From UBA3210 sp963653535 (GTDB taxonomy: Bacteria; Bacillota_I; Bacilli_A; RFN20; CAG-449): a DNA stretch of 23,736 nt. A model generated the notes under the pieces. It was given only the letters and a program-made list of their open reading frames with translations. It did not search any database and was not told the DNA's origin. The stretch's first letter is position 1; every line of letters begins with the position of its first letter. Shown one piece after another: positions 1 to 8,899 of the stretch. A program made the translations under genes and the position numbers. The DNA lies in NCBI GenBank assembly GCA_963653535.1, contig CAVJWU010000024.1, positions 1-23,736 on the forward strand. Direction: 5' to 3'.

Positions 1-23
1 ATTATATATAATATATTATCTAA

Positions 24-3000
24 TTATTTTTTTAAGAACATTTGTAATTTGTTCCATCTGTCACGAGCGCATTTTTCAGATTTTGTTAATAATTCTTCAC
101 AATGTTCTGGGTTAACCTTTGGAAGTTGTGAATATCTTGTTTCACACATAACGAAATCTCTGAATTTGCTGAAATCTGGTTCTGCGCAGTCGATTTGTAA
201 TGCATCATCACCTTTACGTGGATCATATCTAAAGATTGGGAAGTAACCACATTCAACAGCTTTCTTTTCTGTCATTTGTGCATTACCTAAGCCACCTTTA
301 ATACCGTGGTTAGCACATGGTGCATAACAAATGATAATTGAAGGACCATCATATGATTCAGCTTCTTTCATTGCTTTAATAGCTTGCATCTTATTTGCAC
401 CCATTGCAATTTGAGCAACGTAGACGTTACCATAAGTCATCATCATTAAAGCTAAGAATTTCTTTGCAGTCTTCTTACCTGAAGCTGTGAATTTAGCGAT
501 AGAACCTGTTTGAGAAGATTTAGATGATTGACCACCTGTATTTGAATAAACTTCTGTATCAAGGACTAAGACGTTAACATCTTCTTCATTTGCGAGAACG
601 TGATCAAGTCCGCCGTAACCGATATCGTATGCCCAGCCATCACCACCGACGACCCATACTGATTTATCGAGTAAGTCTCTTTCAAGACGTTTTAATTCTA
701 CTAAATCATGTTTAGCAATTACTTCTTTTAATTGAGGTAAAATGCTTCTTACATGTTCTTTATCTTTAATGTGAGCGATATAATCTTCAAATAATGCTTT
801 TTCATCACCTTCGACTACACCTTCATCAATTGCTTTTGTCATTAAGCGGATGATATCAGCAAGTTTGTAGTTTGTTGCTACTCTCATACCGAAACCGTAT
901 TCAGCATTATCTTCGAATAATGAGTTACCCCAAGCGATACCTTCACCGTTCTTATCAGTACAGAAAGGAGTTAATGGAGTTGAACCTGAATAAATTGAAG
1001 AACAACCTGTCGCATTTGCAATTAACATATCTTTACCGAATAATTGAGAAGCGAGTCTATAATATGGAGTTTCTCCACATCCTGCACAAGCTCCAGAAAC
1101 TTCCATATATGGATATAATAATGAAGCACCTTTTACAGTTGTTACTGGGAACTTATCAGCTTTATATTCGACATGTTTATATAAGTAGTCAGCAGCTTCT
1201 TCTTGAGCGTATTGAGATTTAGCATCAACCATCTTTAATGCCTTAACTTGGACAAATTCGCCAGTTGCTTCATCTTTAACACGTTTACCTGGACATTCAT
1301 TAACACAAACTGAACATCCTACGCAGTTTCTTGGTGAAACTTGGATACGATATTTTAAGCCTTTAACAGTTGGTCCCATTGCATCGAGTAAATCGCCTTT
1401 TGCAATTTCTGGTAAACCTGCAACTTCTTTTTCATCAAGTAAGAAAGGTCTAATTGTTGCATGTGGACAGACGAATGCACATTGTCCACATTGAATACAT
1501 GCATCTTTATTCCAGACTGGAACTCTATCAGCGATAGAACGTTTTTCATTGAATGTAACGTCGTTTCTCATTGTACCAGTGAGTAATTCGTATTCTGTAA
1601 ATTTACTTGTTGGTAAATCATATCCATCAAGTTGTCCGATAACATTGACATAATTATCCATGTAATCGTCGCCTGATTGTTCATATACTTTGTTATATGG
1701 TAATTCAATCCATTTTGGATCAACAGCAACTTCTTCAAGTCCTTCAGCACCTGCATCAATTGCATCCCAGTTCATCTTAACGATATCATCACCTTTTTTA
1801 GCGTATGATTTCTTTGCGAACTTCTTCATCCATTCTTGTGCTTCAGCATATGGCATGATTTGTTGATTTAAATAGAAGAATGCAGATTGTAAAATTGTAT
1901 TTGTTCTTCTACCTAAACCGATTTTACTTGCAAGAGAAACTGCGTCGATGATATAGAATTTTGCTTTCTTTTCAGCGAGTTGATGTTTCATTCTATTTGG
2001 CATTGATTTGACTAATGTTTCTTTATCTAAAGTAGTATTTAATAAGAAAGTACCACCTTCTTTTAAGCATTTAATCATATCAAATTTATAGATATATGAA
2101 TCTAATGAACATGAAAGGAAGTCTGCATGTTCAACGTAATATGTTGATCTAATTGGTTCTTTACCAAATCTTAAGTGAGATCTAGTAACACCGCCTGCTT
2201 TTCTAGAGTCATATGCAAAATATGCTTGTGCATATTGATGAGTTGCATCACCAATAATCTTAATAGAAGATTTATTCGCAGAAACTGTACCATCACTACC
2301 TAAACCATAGAATAAGCATGAAGTATAAGAATTGTGTGTATGGAATTTTTCATCAACAGGTAATGATAAATGAGTTAAATCATCAACAATACCAATTGTA
2401 AAGCCATTCCATGTTTTTTCAGCATTTAAGAAATCATAAACAGCTTTGACATGTTTTGGTTGAGTATCTTTACTTGAAAGACCATATCTACCACCTAAAA
2501 CTAAATCGAAGTGTCTACCTGTTTGTTCAAATGAAGCGACAACATCTAAGTATAATGGTTCGCCAGAAGCACCCATTTCTTTTGTTCTATCTAAGACAGC
2601 AACTTTCTTAACTGTTTGAGGGATAACATCAACTAAATGTTTTGCAGAGAATGGTCTATATAAGTGAACTTTAACTAAACCAACTTTTTCTCCGTTTGCG
2701 TTTAATGTATCAACAACTTCTTTTGTACATTCTGTAATAGAGCCCATTGCGATAATGACTCTATCTGCATCTTTTGCTCCATAATATGTAAATGGTGCAT
2801 ATTCTCTACCTGTAAGTTTTGTAGCTTCAGCAAAATATTTGCAAGCGACATCAACTACTTTATTAAAATGGACATTTTGAGCTTCTCTAGTTTGGAAATA
2901 AACATCATCATTTTCTGCCCCACCTCTTGTGACTGGGTGAGTATGTGGGTTTAATGCACCTTTCTTAAATTCTTCAAGTGCTTCCCAATTGATTAATTTG

Positions 3001-3584
3001 TTCCAATGTTCAGCATCGACAAATTCGACATTTTGAATTTCGTGTGAAGTTCTAAAACCATCAAAGAAATGAATGACTGGAACTCTTGATTCGATTGCGA
3101 CTAAATGAGCAACATTAGCTAAGTCAGCACATTCTTGTACTGAATGAGCGCAAATCATTGTTGCGCCTGTTTGTCTAACTGCATAAATATCTTGGTGATC
3201 ACCAAAGATAGATAATGATCTAGTCGCTAAGCTTCTTGCAGAAACATGTAGGACTGCTGGTAAGCATTCACCAACCCATTTATAAATGTTTGGAATCATT
3301 AATAATAAGCCTTGTGAAGCTGTATATGTTGAAGCTAAAGCTCCACCTTGAAGAGCTCCGTGAACTGTACCAGAAGCACCAGCTTCAGATTGCATTTCAA
3401 CAACTTTAACAGTTGAGCCGAAAGCATTTAATTTACCTTCGGAAGCGTATTGTTCAACAAGTTCAGCCATTGTTGATGATGGTGTAATTGGATAGATACT
3501 TGCAACTTCAGTGAAGTTATAGCTTGCTAAAGCTGTCGCAGTATTACCATCTACTGATAAAAAACTCTTTTTAATATCTGCCAT
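24..3584 (-). CDS. nifJ: Pyruvate:ferredoxin (flavodoxin) oxidoreductase
   Basis: Single-chain PFOR of 1186 aa, the usual family length. It decarboxylates pyruvate oxidatively to acetyl-CoA and CO2 in the cytoplasm and reduces ferredoxin or flavodoxin. The N-terminal domain has the pyruvate-binding YPITPSS motif (residues 31-37). The ferredoxin-like domain carries two CxxCxxCxxxC clusters: C696/C699/C702/C706 and C754/C757/C760/C764. The C-terminal TPP domain has C833, C836, C861 and probably C1090 as ligands of the proximal cluster, and GDGWAYDIG (981-989) for TPP/Mg binding. The ATG at 3584 follows an AGAGAGG Shine-Dalgarno. It appears monocistronic; its upstream region (3585-3804) holds a dyad and a cre-like site. 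The stop lies 23 bases from the window edge, so its terminator is not visible. It is the expected pyruvate sink of an anaerobe and fits with the uronate and glycolytic genes nearby. Confidence 0.97.
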   Translation of the reverse strand: MADIKKSFLSVDGNTATALASYNFTEVASIYPITPSSTMAELVEQYASEGKLNAFGSTVKVVEMQSEAGASGTVHGALQGGALASTYTASQGLLLMIPNIYKWVGECLPAVLHVSARSLATRSLSIFGDHQDIYAVRQTGATMICAHSVQECADLANVAHLVAIESRVPVIHFFDGFRTSHEIQNVEFVDAEHWNKLINWEALEEFKKGALNPHTHPVTRGGAENDDVYFQTREAQNVHFNKVVDVACKYFAEATKLTGREYAPFTYYGAKDADRVIIAMGSITECTKEVVDTLNANGEKVGLVKVHLYRPFSAKHLVDVIPQTVKKVAVLDRTKEMGASGEPLYLDVVASFEQTGRHFDLVLGGRYGLSSKDTQPKHVKAVYDFLNAEKTWNGFTIGIVDDLTHLSLPVDEKFHTHNSYTSCLFYGLGSDGTVSANKSSIKIIGDATHQYAQAYFAYDSRKAGGVTRSHLRFGKEPIRSTYYVEHADFLSCSLDSYIYKFDMIKCLKEGGTFLLNTTLDKETLVKSMPNRMKHQLAEKKAKFYIIDAVSLASKIGLGRRTNTILQSAFFYLNQQIMPYAEAQEWMKKFAKKSYAKKGDDIVKMNWDAIDAGAEGLEEVAVDPKWIELPYNKVYEQSGDDYMDNYVNVIGQLDGYDLPTSKFTEYELLTGTMRNDVTFNEKRSIADRVPVWNKDACIQCGQCAFVCPHATIRPFLLDEKEVAGLPEIAKGDLLDAMGPTVKGLKYRIQVSPRNCVGCSVCVNECPGKRVKDEATGEFVQVKALKMVDAKSQYAQEEAADYLYKHVEYKADKFPVTTVKGASLLYPYMEVSGACAGCGETPYYRLASQLFGKDMLIANATGCSSIYSGSTPLTPFCTDKNGEGIAWGNSLFEDNAEYGFGMRVATNYKLADIIRLMTKAIDEGVVEGDEKALFEDYIAHIKDKEHVRSILPQLKEVIAKHDLVELKRLERDLLDKSVWVVGGDGWAYDIGYGGLDHVLANEEDVNVLVLDTEVYSNTGGQSSKSSQTGSIAKFTASGKKTAKKFLALMMMTYGNVYVAQIAMGANKMQAIKAMKEAESYDGPSIIICYAPCANHGIKGGLGNAQMTEKKAVECGYFPIFRYDPRKGDDALQIDCAEPDFSKFRDFVMCETRYSQLPKVNPEHCEELLTKSEKCARDRWNKLQMFLKK

Positions 3585-3678
3585 AAATACCTCTCTGTGA
3601 TATATAAAAATTAATTTAAAATTAACCTATAACATCAATATTATTTTACTATAATTATCTAAAAAGATAAATATTGAA

Positions 3679-3695
3679 TTTGTAAGCGTTTTTTT
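3679..3695. promoter_or_regulatory. Candidate cre (CcpA) site upstream of nifJ
   Basis: TTTGTAAGCGTTTTTTT matches the catabolite-responsive consensus WWTGNAANCGNWNNCWW except that the conserved C near the 3' end is T. It lies about 95-110 bases upstream of the nifJ ATG. CcpA control of fermentation genes is well known in Bacillota. Here it rests on one sequence match in AT-rich DNA. Confidence 0.35.
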
Positions 3696-3738
3696 ATAGT
3701 TTTAAAAACAATACACTTTTACCGAAAAAACTCGATAT

Positions 3739-3754
3739 AAGTAAAAGTTTACTT
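3739..3754. promoter_or_regulatory. Perfect 16-bp dyad in nifJ upstream region
   Basis: AAGTAAAAGTTTACTT is an inverted repeat with 7-bp arms around AG. Read on the minus strand it lies between TTGAAA and TTATAT, spaced 17 bp, so it could be an operator inside a promoter spacer. The resulting leader would be about 150 nt. A second weak promoter (TTTATC-N17-TAAAAT) lies closer to the gene. Confidence 0.35.
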
Positions 3755-3804
3755 TATTTTCAAGCACGATACGTGTCTATCAATTATTCGATAATATAGT
3801 AATT

Positions 3805-3844
3805 AAGGAAAAACTGTTGAACCGTCAAAATGATTCAACAGTTT
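3805..3844 (-). terminator. Rho-independent terminator of the uxa operon
   Basis: Perfect 11-bp stem (3811-3821 with 3834-3844), 12-nt loop, then TTTTTCC on the minus strand. It begins three bases after the epimerase stop codon and ends the transcription unit that starts at the MsmK-like ATPase. Confidence 0.88.
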
Positions 3845-3847
3845 CCA

Positions 3848-4681
3848 TTATTTATTTAAATTTTTAATAAGTTCCAAGCTTGGAACAATATCATCACCTG
3901 TTACACCTTCAAAAATTAAAGTTGCATTAGGTGCGTATTTTTTAATATTAGACATAATAAATTCAAAATCTATTATTCCTTTACCTAGTCCGCATTGAAC
4001 TAGTTTTTCTCCATCAACATAGAAATCTTTTAAATGGAAGATTTTAATATCATCTTTAAATGTTTCAAGTGCATGAAGGAAAATTTCTCTGTAATCTTGA
4101 TAATTACCAATATAGAGTAAATTATAAATATCAATAGTTTCTTTTACGTATGGAGAATTTAATTCTTTAACCGCACGAGATAATTGATCTACTGAATAGA
4201 TGACGTGTCCATAAGCAGGTTCCATAAGAATTGTAGTATGATATTTTTCAGCATAATCCTTTAATTCATGGAAGATTTTCATTGTATCTAAATAACCTTC
4301 TTCTGTTTGATTTTTAGGATTATATGTCCATTTATCATCATTATATGAACCTGTCTCAGTTCCAACGTAACAAGCACCAATTTCTGAAGCTAAACGTAAG
4401 TGATCAATAAAATATTCTTTATTTTTCTTAACTAATTCTTTATTAGAATGAACTGGGTTAAAGTAAGCGCCTAACATTGCAACGTGAATGTCACGTTTAA
4501 TTAATTCTTCATAAACTGGTTTTAATGTCTCTTCATTAAAGATGATAGGATTATTATTTTCATCGACAAAAGCTTTCTTAAAAACTAATTGTACCTCGTT
4601 AAAACCTAATTCTTTCGCTTTATCTAAAACATCAGGAACTAAGCCTTTTCCTACATCATGGAGACGAATACCAATTTTCAT
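3848..4681 (-). CDS. Sugar isomerase/epimerase, xylose-isomerase-like TIM barrel
   Basis: 277 aa, the typical size of the AP-endonuclease-2/xylose-isomerase-like TIM-barrel family (hydroxypyruvate isomerase, ketose 3-epimerases, inosose enzymes). Candidate metal ligands at barrel strand ends are E154 (MEPAYGH), D184 (TIDIYNLL), H216 (IFHLKD) and E258 (IFEG). GLGKGIIDF (231-239) resembles the G-x-G-x-x-D-F motif common in these enzymes. There is no signal peptide, so it is cytoplasmic. It is the last gene of the uxa operon, one base after the uxaA stop codon, which implies translational coupling and a role in hexuronate or related sugar-acid metabolism. The substrate cannot be read from sequence: a uronate or aldonate epimerase, or an isomerase feeding UxaB, are both possible. 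The family call is firm; the reaction is unknown. Confidence 0.85.
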   Translation of the reverse strand: MKIGIRLHDVGKGLVPDVLDKAKELGFNEVQLVFKKAFVDENNNPIIFNEETLKPVYEELIKRDIHVAMLGAYFNPVHSNKELVKKNKEYFIDHLRLASEIGACYVGTETGSYNDDKWTYNPKNQTEEGYLDTMKIFHELKDYAEKYHTTILMEPAYGHVIYSVDQLSRAVKELNSPYVKETIDIYNLLYIGNYQDYREIFLHALETFKDDIKIFHLKDFYVDGEKLVQCGLGKGIIDFEFIMSNIKKYAPNATLIFEGVTGDDIVPSLELIKNLNK

Positions 4682-4682
4682 A

Positions 4683-6161
4683 TTATAAAGTTACTCCATC
4701 TTTGAAAATTGCAATTTCTTGGAATTCGTTAATTTCATTCTTTGTCTTAATTTCGCCATTAATGACTCCAATAAGATAATTTTTGAATTGTTCAAAGACT
4801 TCTTCTTTTGATTTACCATCGACAATTTGTCCTGCATTGAAATCAATCCAGTTAGATTTCTTATTTGCTAATGAAGAATTAGTTGCAATCTTAACTGTTG
4901 GAACAAAAGTGCCAAATGGAGTACCTCTACCAGTGGTGAATAAAATTAATTGTGCACCAGCAGAAGCAATATTTGTACAAGCAACCATATCGTTACCTGG
5001 ACCATTTAATAAATTTAAGCCAACTTGGGAAACAATTTGTCCTACATATAAGACATCTTGTACTTTTGTTAAGCCTGATTTTTGAACACAACCTAAAGAT
5101 TTATCTTCAAGAGTTGTAATTCCACCAGCCTTATTTCCTGGAGATGGGTTTTCATAACATACTTGATGATGTGCAGTATAATATGCTTTAAAGCCATTGA
5201 TTAAGTGAACAATCTTTTCGAATGTTTCTTCATCTTTTGCTCTCTTCATTAAGACTTGTTCAGCACCAAACATTTCTGGTACTTCACTAAGAATGGTAGA
5301 TCCTCCATTAACAACCATATAGTCAGACATCATACCAACTAATGGGTTAGCAGTAATACCAGAGAAGCCATCAGATCCGCCGCATTTTAAGCCGATTGTA
5401 ACTGCGCTTAAAGGCATTTCAACTCTTTGGTCTTTAATCATTTTTTCATATAATTCTAAACACATTTTTGTGCCAACTTCGACTTCGTCTTCAACATCTT
5501 GGCTTCTTAAGAATACAACTCTATCAGGATCATAATCTTTTAATGTGTCTTTGAATGCTTGTAATTGATTGTTTTCACAACCTAATGCAAGAACTAAAAC
5601 GCCACCTGCATTTGGGTGTAAACAAATCGAATGTAATAAAGCAACTGTGTTTTGGTGGTCATCGCCAATTTGTGAACATCCATAAGGGTGTTTACAGACA
5701 ATAACACCATCAATCTTAGTTTCATCAATTTGTGAAAGAACTTCTTTTTTAATTGCTTCAGCTTGTGAATTAACACATCCAACTAAAGGAACAATAAATA
5801 AAGAGTTTCTAATACCATAACGATTGAATTTACGTTTGAATAGTCTTACCTTAACATCTTCTTTTTTTGCTTCTGGAGTAGAAAATTCAGGTGTATAAGT
5901 ATATTCAAGTTCACCACTTAAATTTGTTTCAATATTATGTGAATGAACGTGTTCACCTTTTTTAATATCTCTAGTCGCGTGTCCGATAGGATAACCATAT
6001 TTAATAAGGTTTTCACCTTTCTTAATATCGACTAAAGCAAATTTATGAGCGCAAGTGATGTCGTCGACTAAGACGACATCTCCTGCTACTTCACCTTTTT
6101 TTAAATCTTTTAAAGCAACTGCGACATTATCGGTAGAATTAATCTTTAAAAAATTTGCCAT
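4683..6161 (-). CDS. uxaA: Altronate dehydratase
   Basis: 492 aa, full length for altronate dehydratase (about 495 aa). It removes water from D-altronate to give 2-keto-3-deoxy-D-gluconate. The N-terminal SAF domain (about 1-90) has AHKFA (38-42), GHAT (60-63) and HVHSHN (71-76). The C-terminal galactarate dehydratase/altronate hydrolase domain has conserved cysteine motifs: GCVNSQ (128-133), HPYGCSQ (158-164), GCENNQ (194-199) and GLKCGGSDGFSG (257-268). These are the expected Fe/Mn-site regions. The SD AGGAGA lies in the 3' end of uxaB, whose stop is one base upstream of this ATG. The gene is therefore tightly coupled to uxaB before it and to the epimerase after it. D-galactarate dehydratase (GarD) is a relative, but the uxaB neighbour favours altronate. 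Confidence 0.95.
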   Translation of the reverse strand: MANFLKINSTDNVAVALKDLKKGEVAGDVVLVDDITCAHKFALVDIKKGENLIKYGYPIGHATRDIKKGEHVHSHNIETNLSGELEYTYTPEFSTPEAKKEDVKVRLFKRKFNRYGIRNSLFIVPLVGCVNSQAEAIKKEVLSQIDETKIDGVIVCKHPYGCSQIGDDHQNTVALLHSICLHPNAGGVLVLALGCENNQLQAFKDTLKDYDPDRVVFLRSQDVEDEVEVGTKMCLELYEKMIKDQRVEMPLSAVTIGLKCGGSDGFSGITANPLVGMMSDYMVVNGGSTILSEVPEMFGAEQVLMKRAKDEETFEKIVHLINGFKAYYTAHHQVCYENPSPGNKAGGITTLEDKSLGCVQKSGLTKVQDVLYVGQIVSQVGLNLLNGPGNDMVACTNIASAGAQLILFTTGRGTPFGTFVPTVKIATNSSLANKKSNWIDFNAGQIVDGKSKEEVFEQFKNYLIGVINGEIKTKNEINEFQEIAIFKDGVTL

Positions 6162-6162
6162 T

Positions 6163-7605
6163 TTATTCTCCTAAGAATTTTACTAATGCTTCTTTCATGC
6201 CTAATGTAGCAATGTCTTTGTAATAACCTGTTACTACTTCAGTCATATTTGCGACTTTATTTAAGTCTTCGCCCCACATAGAAACTTGGCTTAATACATC
6301 AGAAACTAATTCTCCTGCACTTAATCCTTTTGCAAATAATGCTTTGAAATATTCTAAGTATGCTGGATCATCTTTTAATGCGATAGTTTCTTCACCACGT
6401 TTACCAGCATAGAAAGTAATTAATGCTGCAAGTGAGAACATTGCATGAGTTGGAAGTTTTCCGTTGATTCTTAAATAATCTTTAACTGTTGGAAGAACTC
6501 TAGCTCTATATTTAGAAATTGAGTTTAAAGCAATAGACATTAATTCGTGTCTTACGAATGGGTTTAAATATCTTTCGAAAACAGAATTTGCGAAATTAAC
6601 CATATCTTCGTGTGGTAAATCAATTGTTTGAACTACTTCATCAAAGACGAATTCGTTTGCGAATTTACCAACATATTTATCTTCGATTGATTCTCTAACA
6701 GTATCAATACCACATAAATATGAAACTGGAACCATACATGTATGGCAACCATTTAAGATTTTAACTTTTCTTTGTTTGTATGGTTTAATTGAATCTGCGT
6801 AAATAACATTTAAACCAGCTTTATCACATGGGAAAATCTTTTCGATGTGAGCTTCTTTTGCTAAAACCCATAAGTGGAAGATTTCACCTTTAACAATGTT
6901 GTTATCAGTGTAACCTAATTCTTCTGTGATTTCTTTAATTTCATCTCTTGGATAACCTGGAACAATTCTATCAACAAGTGTTGATGTGAAGTGGCAAGCT
7001 TTTTCAACCCATGAAAGGAATGCTTCATCATAACCTTTAGTACGAGCTAAAGCTAAGACACATTTTCTTAATTCATCACCATTATTATCAATTAATTCGC
7101 AGCAAATAAAACTTAAACCTTTAGTTGCATCACCTTTAAAATGATCATAACGAGCTTTTAACATAGCTGTGACTTTACCTGGGAAAGTACGAGGTGTTTT
7201 TTCAAAGTCAACATCAGTTGTATCAAGTGTGATACCAGCTTCAGTAGTATTTGAGATAACAACTTCTAATGTTTCATTGCAAGCATAATCAAGTAATTTT
7301 TGATAATCTTTGTATGGATCAATGAAATCATCTAAAACATCGATAACTTGATGAGTTCTAACTGTTTGTCCTTTATCAATACCTTGTAAATATAAAGTAT
7401 ATAAGCCATCTTGGTTCGCTAATTCTTGAACTCTACCAAATTCGAGTGGTTGAACAACGACAACGTGGCCATTATATGTTCCTGAATCATTCATTTTTTG
7501 AATAATCCAATCAACGAATGCTCTTAAGAAGTTACCTTCTCCGAATTGCATTACTTTAATAGGTGCAGTCTTTTTAGCGACTACTTTGCTAGATAAATTT
7601 TCCAT
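6163..7605 (-). CDS. uxaB: Tagaturonate reductase (altronate oxidoreductase)
   Basis: 480 aa, the length of the polyol/mannitol dehydrogenase superfamily branch containing UxaB. It reduces D-tagaturonate to D-altronate with NADH in the cytoplasm. The N-terminal Rossmann fold has FGEGNFLRAF (21-30) for NAD binding and SNTTEAGI (118-125). The catalytic region has LVDRIVPGYP (210-219) and KILNGCHT (282-289), with the K-xx-N-xx-H set at K282, N285 and H288. It is the second gene of the operon, 30 bases after the ATPase stop codon and one base before uxaA. UxuB/fructuronate reductase belongs to the same superfamily, but this product is coupled to altronate dehydratase, and a separate SDR near 22 kb can serve the fructuronate branch. 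Confidence 0.93.
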   Translation of the reverse strand: MENLSSKVVAKKTAPIKVMQFGEGNFLRAFVDWIIQKMNDSGTYNGHVVVVQPLEFGRVQELANQDGLYTLYLQGIDKGQTVRTHQVIDVLDDFIDPYKDYQKLLDYACNETLEVVISNTTEAGITLDTTDVDFEKTPRTFPGKVTAMLKARYDHFKGDATKGLSFICCELIDNNGDELRKCVLALARTKGYDEAFLSWVEKACHFTSTLVDRIVPGYPRDEIKEITEELGYTDNNIVKGEIFHLWVLAKEAHIEKIFPCDKAGLNVIYADSIKPYKQRKVKILNGCHTCMVPVSYLCGIDTVRESIEDKYVGKFANEFVFDEVVQTIDLPHEDMVNFANSVFERYLNPFVRHELMSIALNSISKYRARVLPTVKDYLRINGKLPTHAMFSLAALITFYAGKRGEETIALKDDPAYLEYFKALFAKGLSAGELVSDVLSQVSMWGEDLNKVANMTEVVTGYYKDIATLGMKEALVKFLGE

Positions 7606-7635
7606 TTTATTTTTTTACTCCTCTAATCTAAAAAA

Positions 7636-8736
7636 TTAATCTTCATTAATAATATTTTCTGTTTCTTTATTAAAGAAAAGAATATGTTCGTGTCTTACAT
7701 CAAAATAGAATTCTTTGTTGACTTCATATTTTGTGAATGGTGTAGTTCTTACTACAACGCTATTTGTTCCGATATAGCCATAAATGTTCATTGTATCACC
7801 TAACATTTCACTGACTTCGACAACCATTTTTTCTTCCATAATATCTGGTGTGTCTTTTGTAGGTTCAACATTACAACATTCTGGTCTAAAGCCCATAACT
7901 ACTTTATCTAATTTTTCAGCATTAGCTAAAATTTTTGGATTGTAGTTCTTTAAATCGAAAACTGATCCATCTTCTGCAGTAAATTTGTTTCCTTTAACTT
8001 TACCAGTAATAAAGTTCATTTGAGGATCACCAATGAATCCTGCAACGAAGAGGTTTTGTGGTTTGAAATATAGATCATGTGGTGTACCAATTTGTTGGAT
8101 ATAACCATCTTTCATAACGACAATACGATCAGCCATTGTCATAGCTTCAATTTGGTCGTGTGTAACATAGATTGTAGTTGCACCAACTCTCTTATGAATT
8201 CTTCTAATTTCAGAACGCATGTTAACTCTTTGAATAGCATCAAGGTTAGATAAAGGTTCATCCATTAAGAAAACATCAGCATGTCTAATTAAAGCTCTAC
8301 CTAAAGCAACTCTTTGTTGTTGTCCACCGGAAAGAGCTTTTGGTTTTCTTGCTAAGTAAGTTTGGATACCTAAGATTTCTGAGACTTCTTTAACTCTTGT
8401 TTCGATTTCATCTTCATCAAAACCAGCAATTCTTAAGCCGAATGCTAAGTTATCATAAACTGACATCGTTGGATAAAGAGCATAGCTTTGGAAAACCATT
8501 GAAATACCACGTTCATTTGGTTTTAATGCATTGACTACTTTATCGTTAATTTCAAAAGTACCACCAGAGATTGTTTCAAGACCTGCGATCATACGTAAAG
8601 TTGTAGACTTTCCACATCCGGAAGGTCCGACCATGATAATGAATTCATTATCTTGGATTTCTAAATTAAAATCATGGACTGCGTGGAAGCCGTTGTCATA
8701 GATTTTATTTAGGTTAGTCATTTTTAAATGTGCCAT
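7636..8736 (-). CDS. Carbohydrate ABC transporter ATPase, MsmK/UgpC type
   Basis: 366 aa ATPase of the CUT1 sugar-transport family, which powers import of oligosaccharides or glycerol phosphate from the inner face of the membrane. It shows Walker A GPSGCGKST (37-45), Q-loop Q83, signature LSGGQQ (135-140), Walker B DVFLMDE (154-160) and a C-terminal TOBE/regulatory region (about 235-366). No permease or binding protein lies nearby. Such ATPases (MsmK, MsmX) are known to be shared by several sugar importers, so this is probably a general energiser or serves a transporter outside the window. It is the first gene of the uxa operon, with SD AAGGAG before the ATG at 8736. Its upstream region carries a TTGTGC/GCACAA dyad. 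Confidence 0.93.
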   Translation of the reverse strand: MAHLKMTNLNKIYDNGFHAVHDFNLEIQDNEFIIMVGPSGCGKSTTLRMIAGLETISGGTFEINDKVVNALKPNERGISMVFQSYALYPTMSVYDNLAFGLRIAGFDEDEIETRVKEVSEILGIQTYLARKPKALSGGQQQRVALGRALIRHADVFLMDEPLSNLDAIQRVNMRSEIRRIHKRVGATTIYVTHDQIEAMTMADRIVVMKDGYIQQIGTPHDLYFKPQNLFVAGFIGDPQMNFITGKVKGNKFTAEDGSVFDLKNYNPKILANAEKLDKVVMGFRPECCNVEPTKDTPDIMEEKMVVEVSEMLGDTMNIYGYIGTNSVVVRTTPFTKYEVNKEFYFDVRHEHILFFNKETENIINED

Positions 8737-8787
8737 TATTAAAACTCCTTTGCGAAAATATTATATAATAATATAAAATTAAATGCA

Positions 8788-8804
8788 TTGTGCGGACTGC
8801 ACAA
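8788..8804. promoter_or_regulatory. Operator-like dyad between uxa operon and MATE gene
   Basis: TTGTGCGGACTGCACAA has 6-bp perfect arms around 5 bases. It is the only GC-rich patch in the 163-base divergent intergenic region, about 50 bases upstream of the ATPase start. A TATAAT hexamer for the minus strand lies about 22 bases downstream of it, without a clear -35. A repressor or activator site for the uronate operon is plausible; the regulator is unknown. Confidence 0.45.
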
Positions 8805-8838
8805 ACATATATTTAGTTCCAAACTTTAATTTATTTTC

Positions 8839-8868
8839 TTGATTATCTTATTTAATAAGATTTAGAAT
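8839..8868 (+). promoter_or_regulatory. Promoter of the MATE-esterase gene with palindromic spacer
   Basis: TTGATT (8839-8844) and TAGAAT (8863-8868) are separated by 18 bp. The spacer is filled by ATCTTATTTAATAAGAT (8845-8861), a perfect palindrome with 8-bp arms and one central base. Palindromes in this position are typical of MerR-type activator and of some TetR/MarR-type repressor operators. No regulator gene is adjacent. Confidence 0.55.
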
Positions 8869-8899
8869 TAAAACGTATTTTTGGAGGTAATAATAATAT

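Noticed and set aside
872..1222. 116-codon plus-strand ORF opposite nifJ
   Set aside because: It lies wholly inside the unmistakable nifJ coding sequence and has low-complexity composition and no family resemblance. The other short ORFs inside nifJ, uxaA, gap, glnQ-like and uxuA genes were dropped for the same reason.
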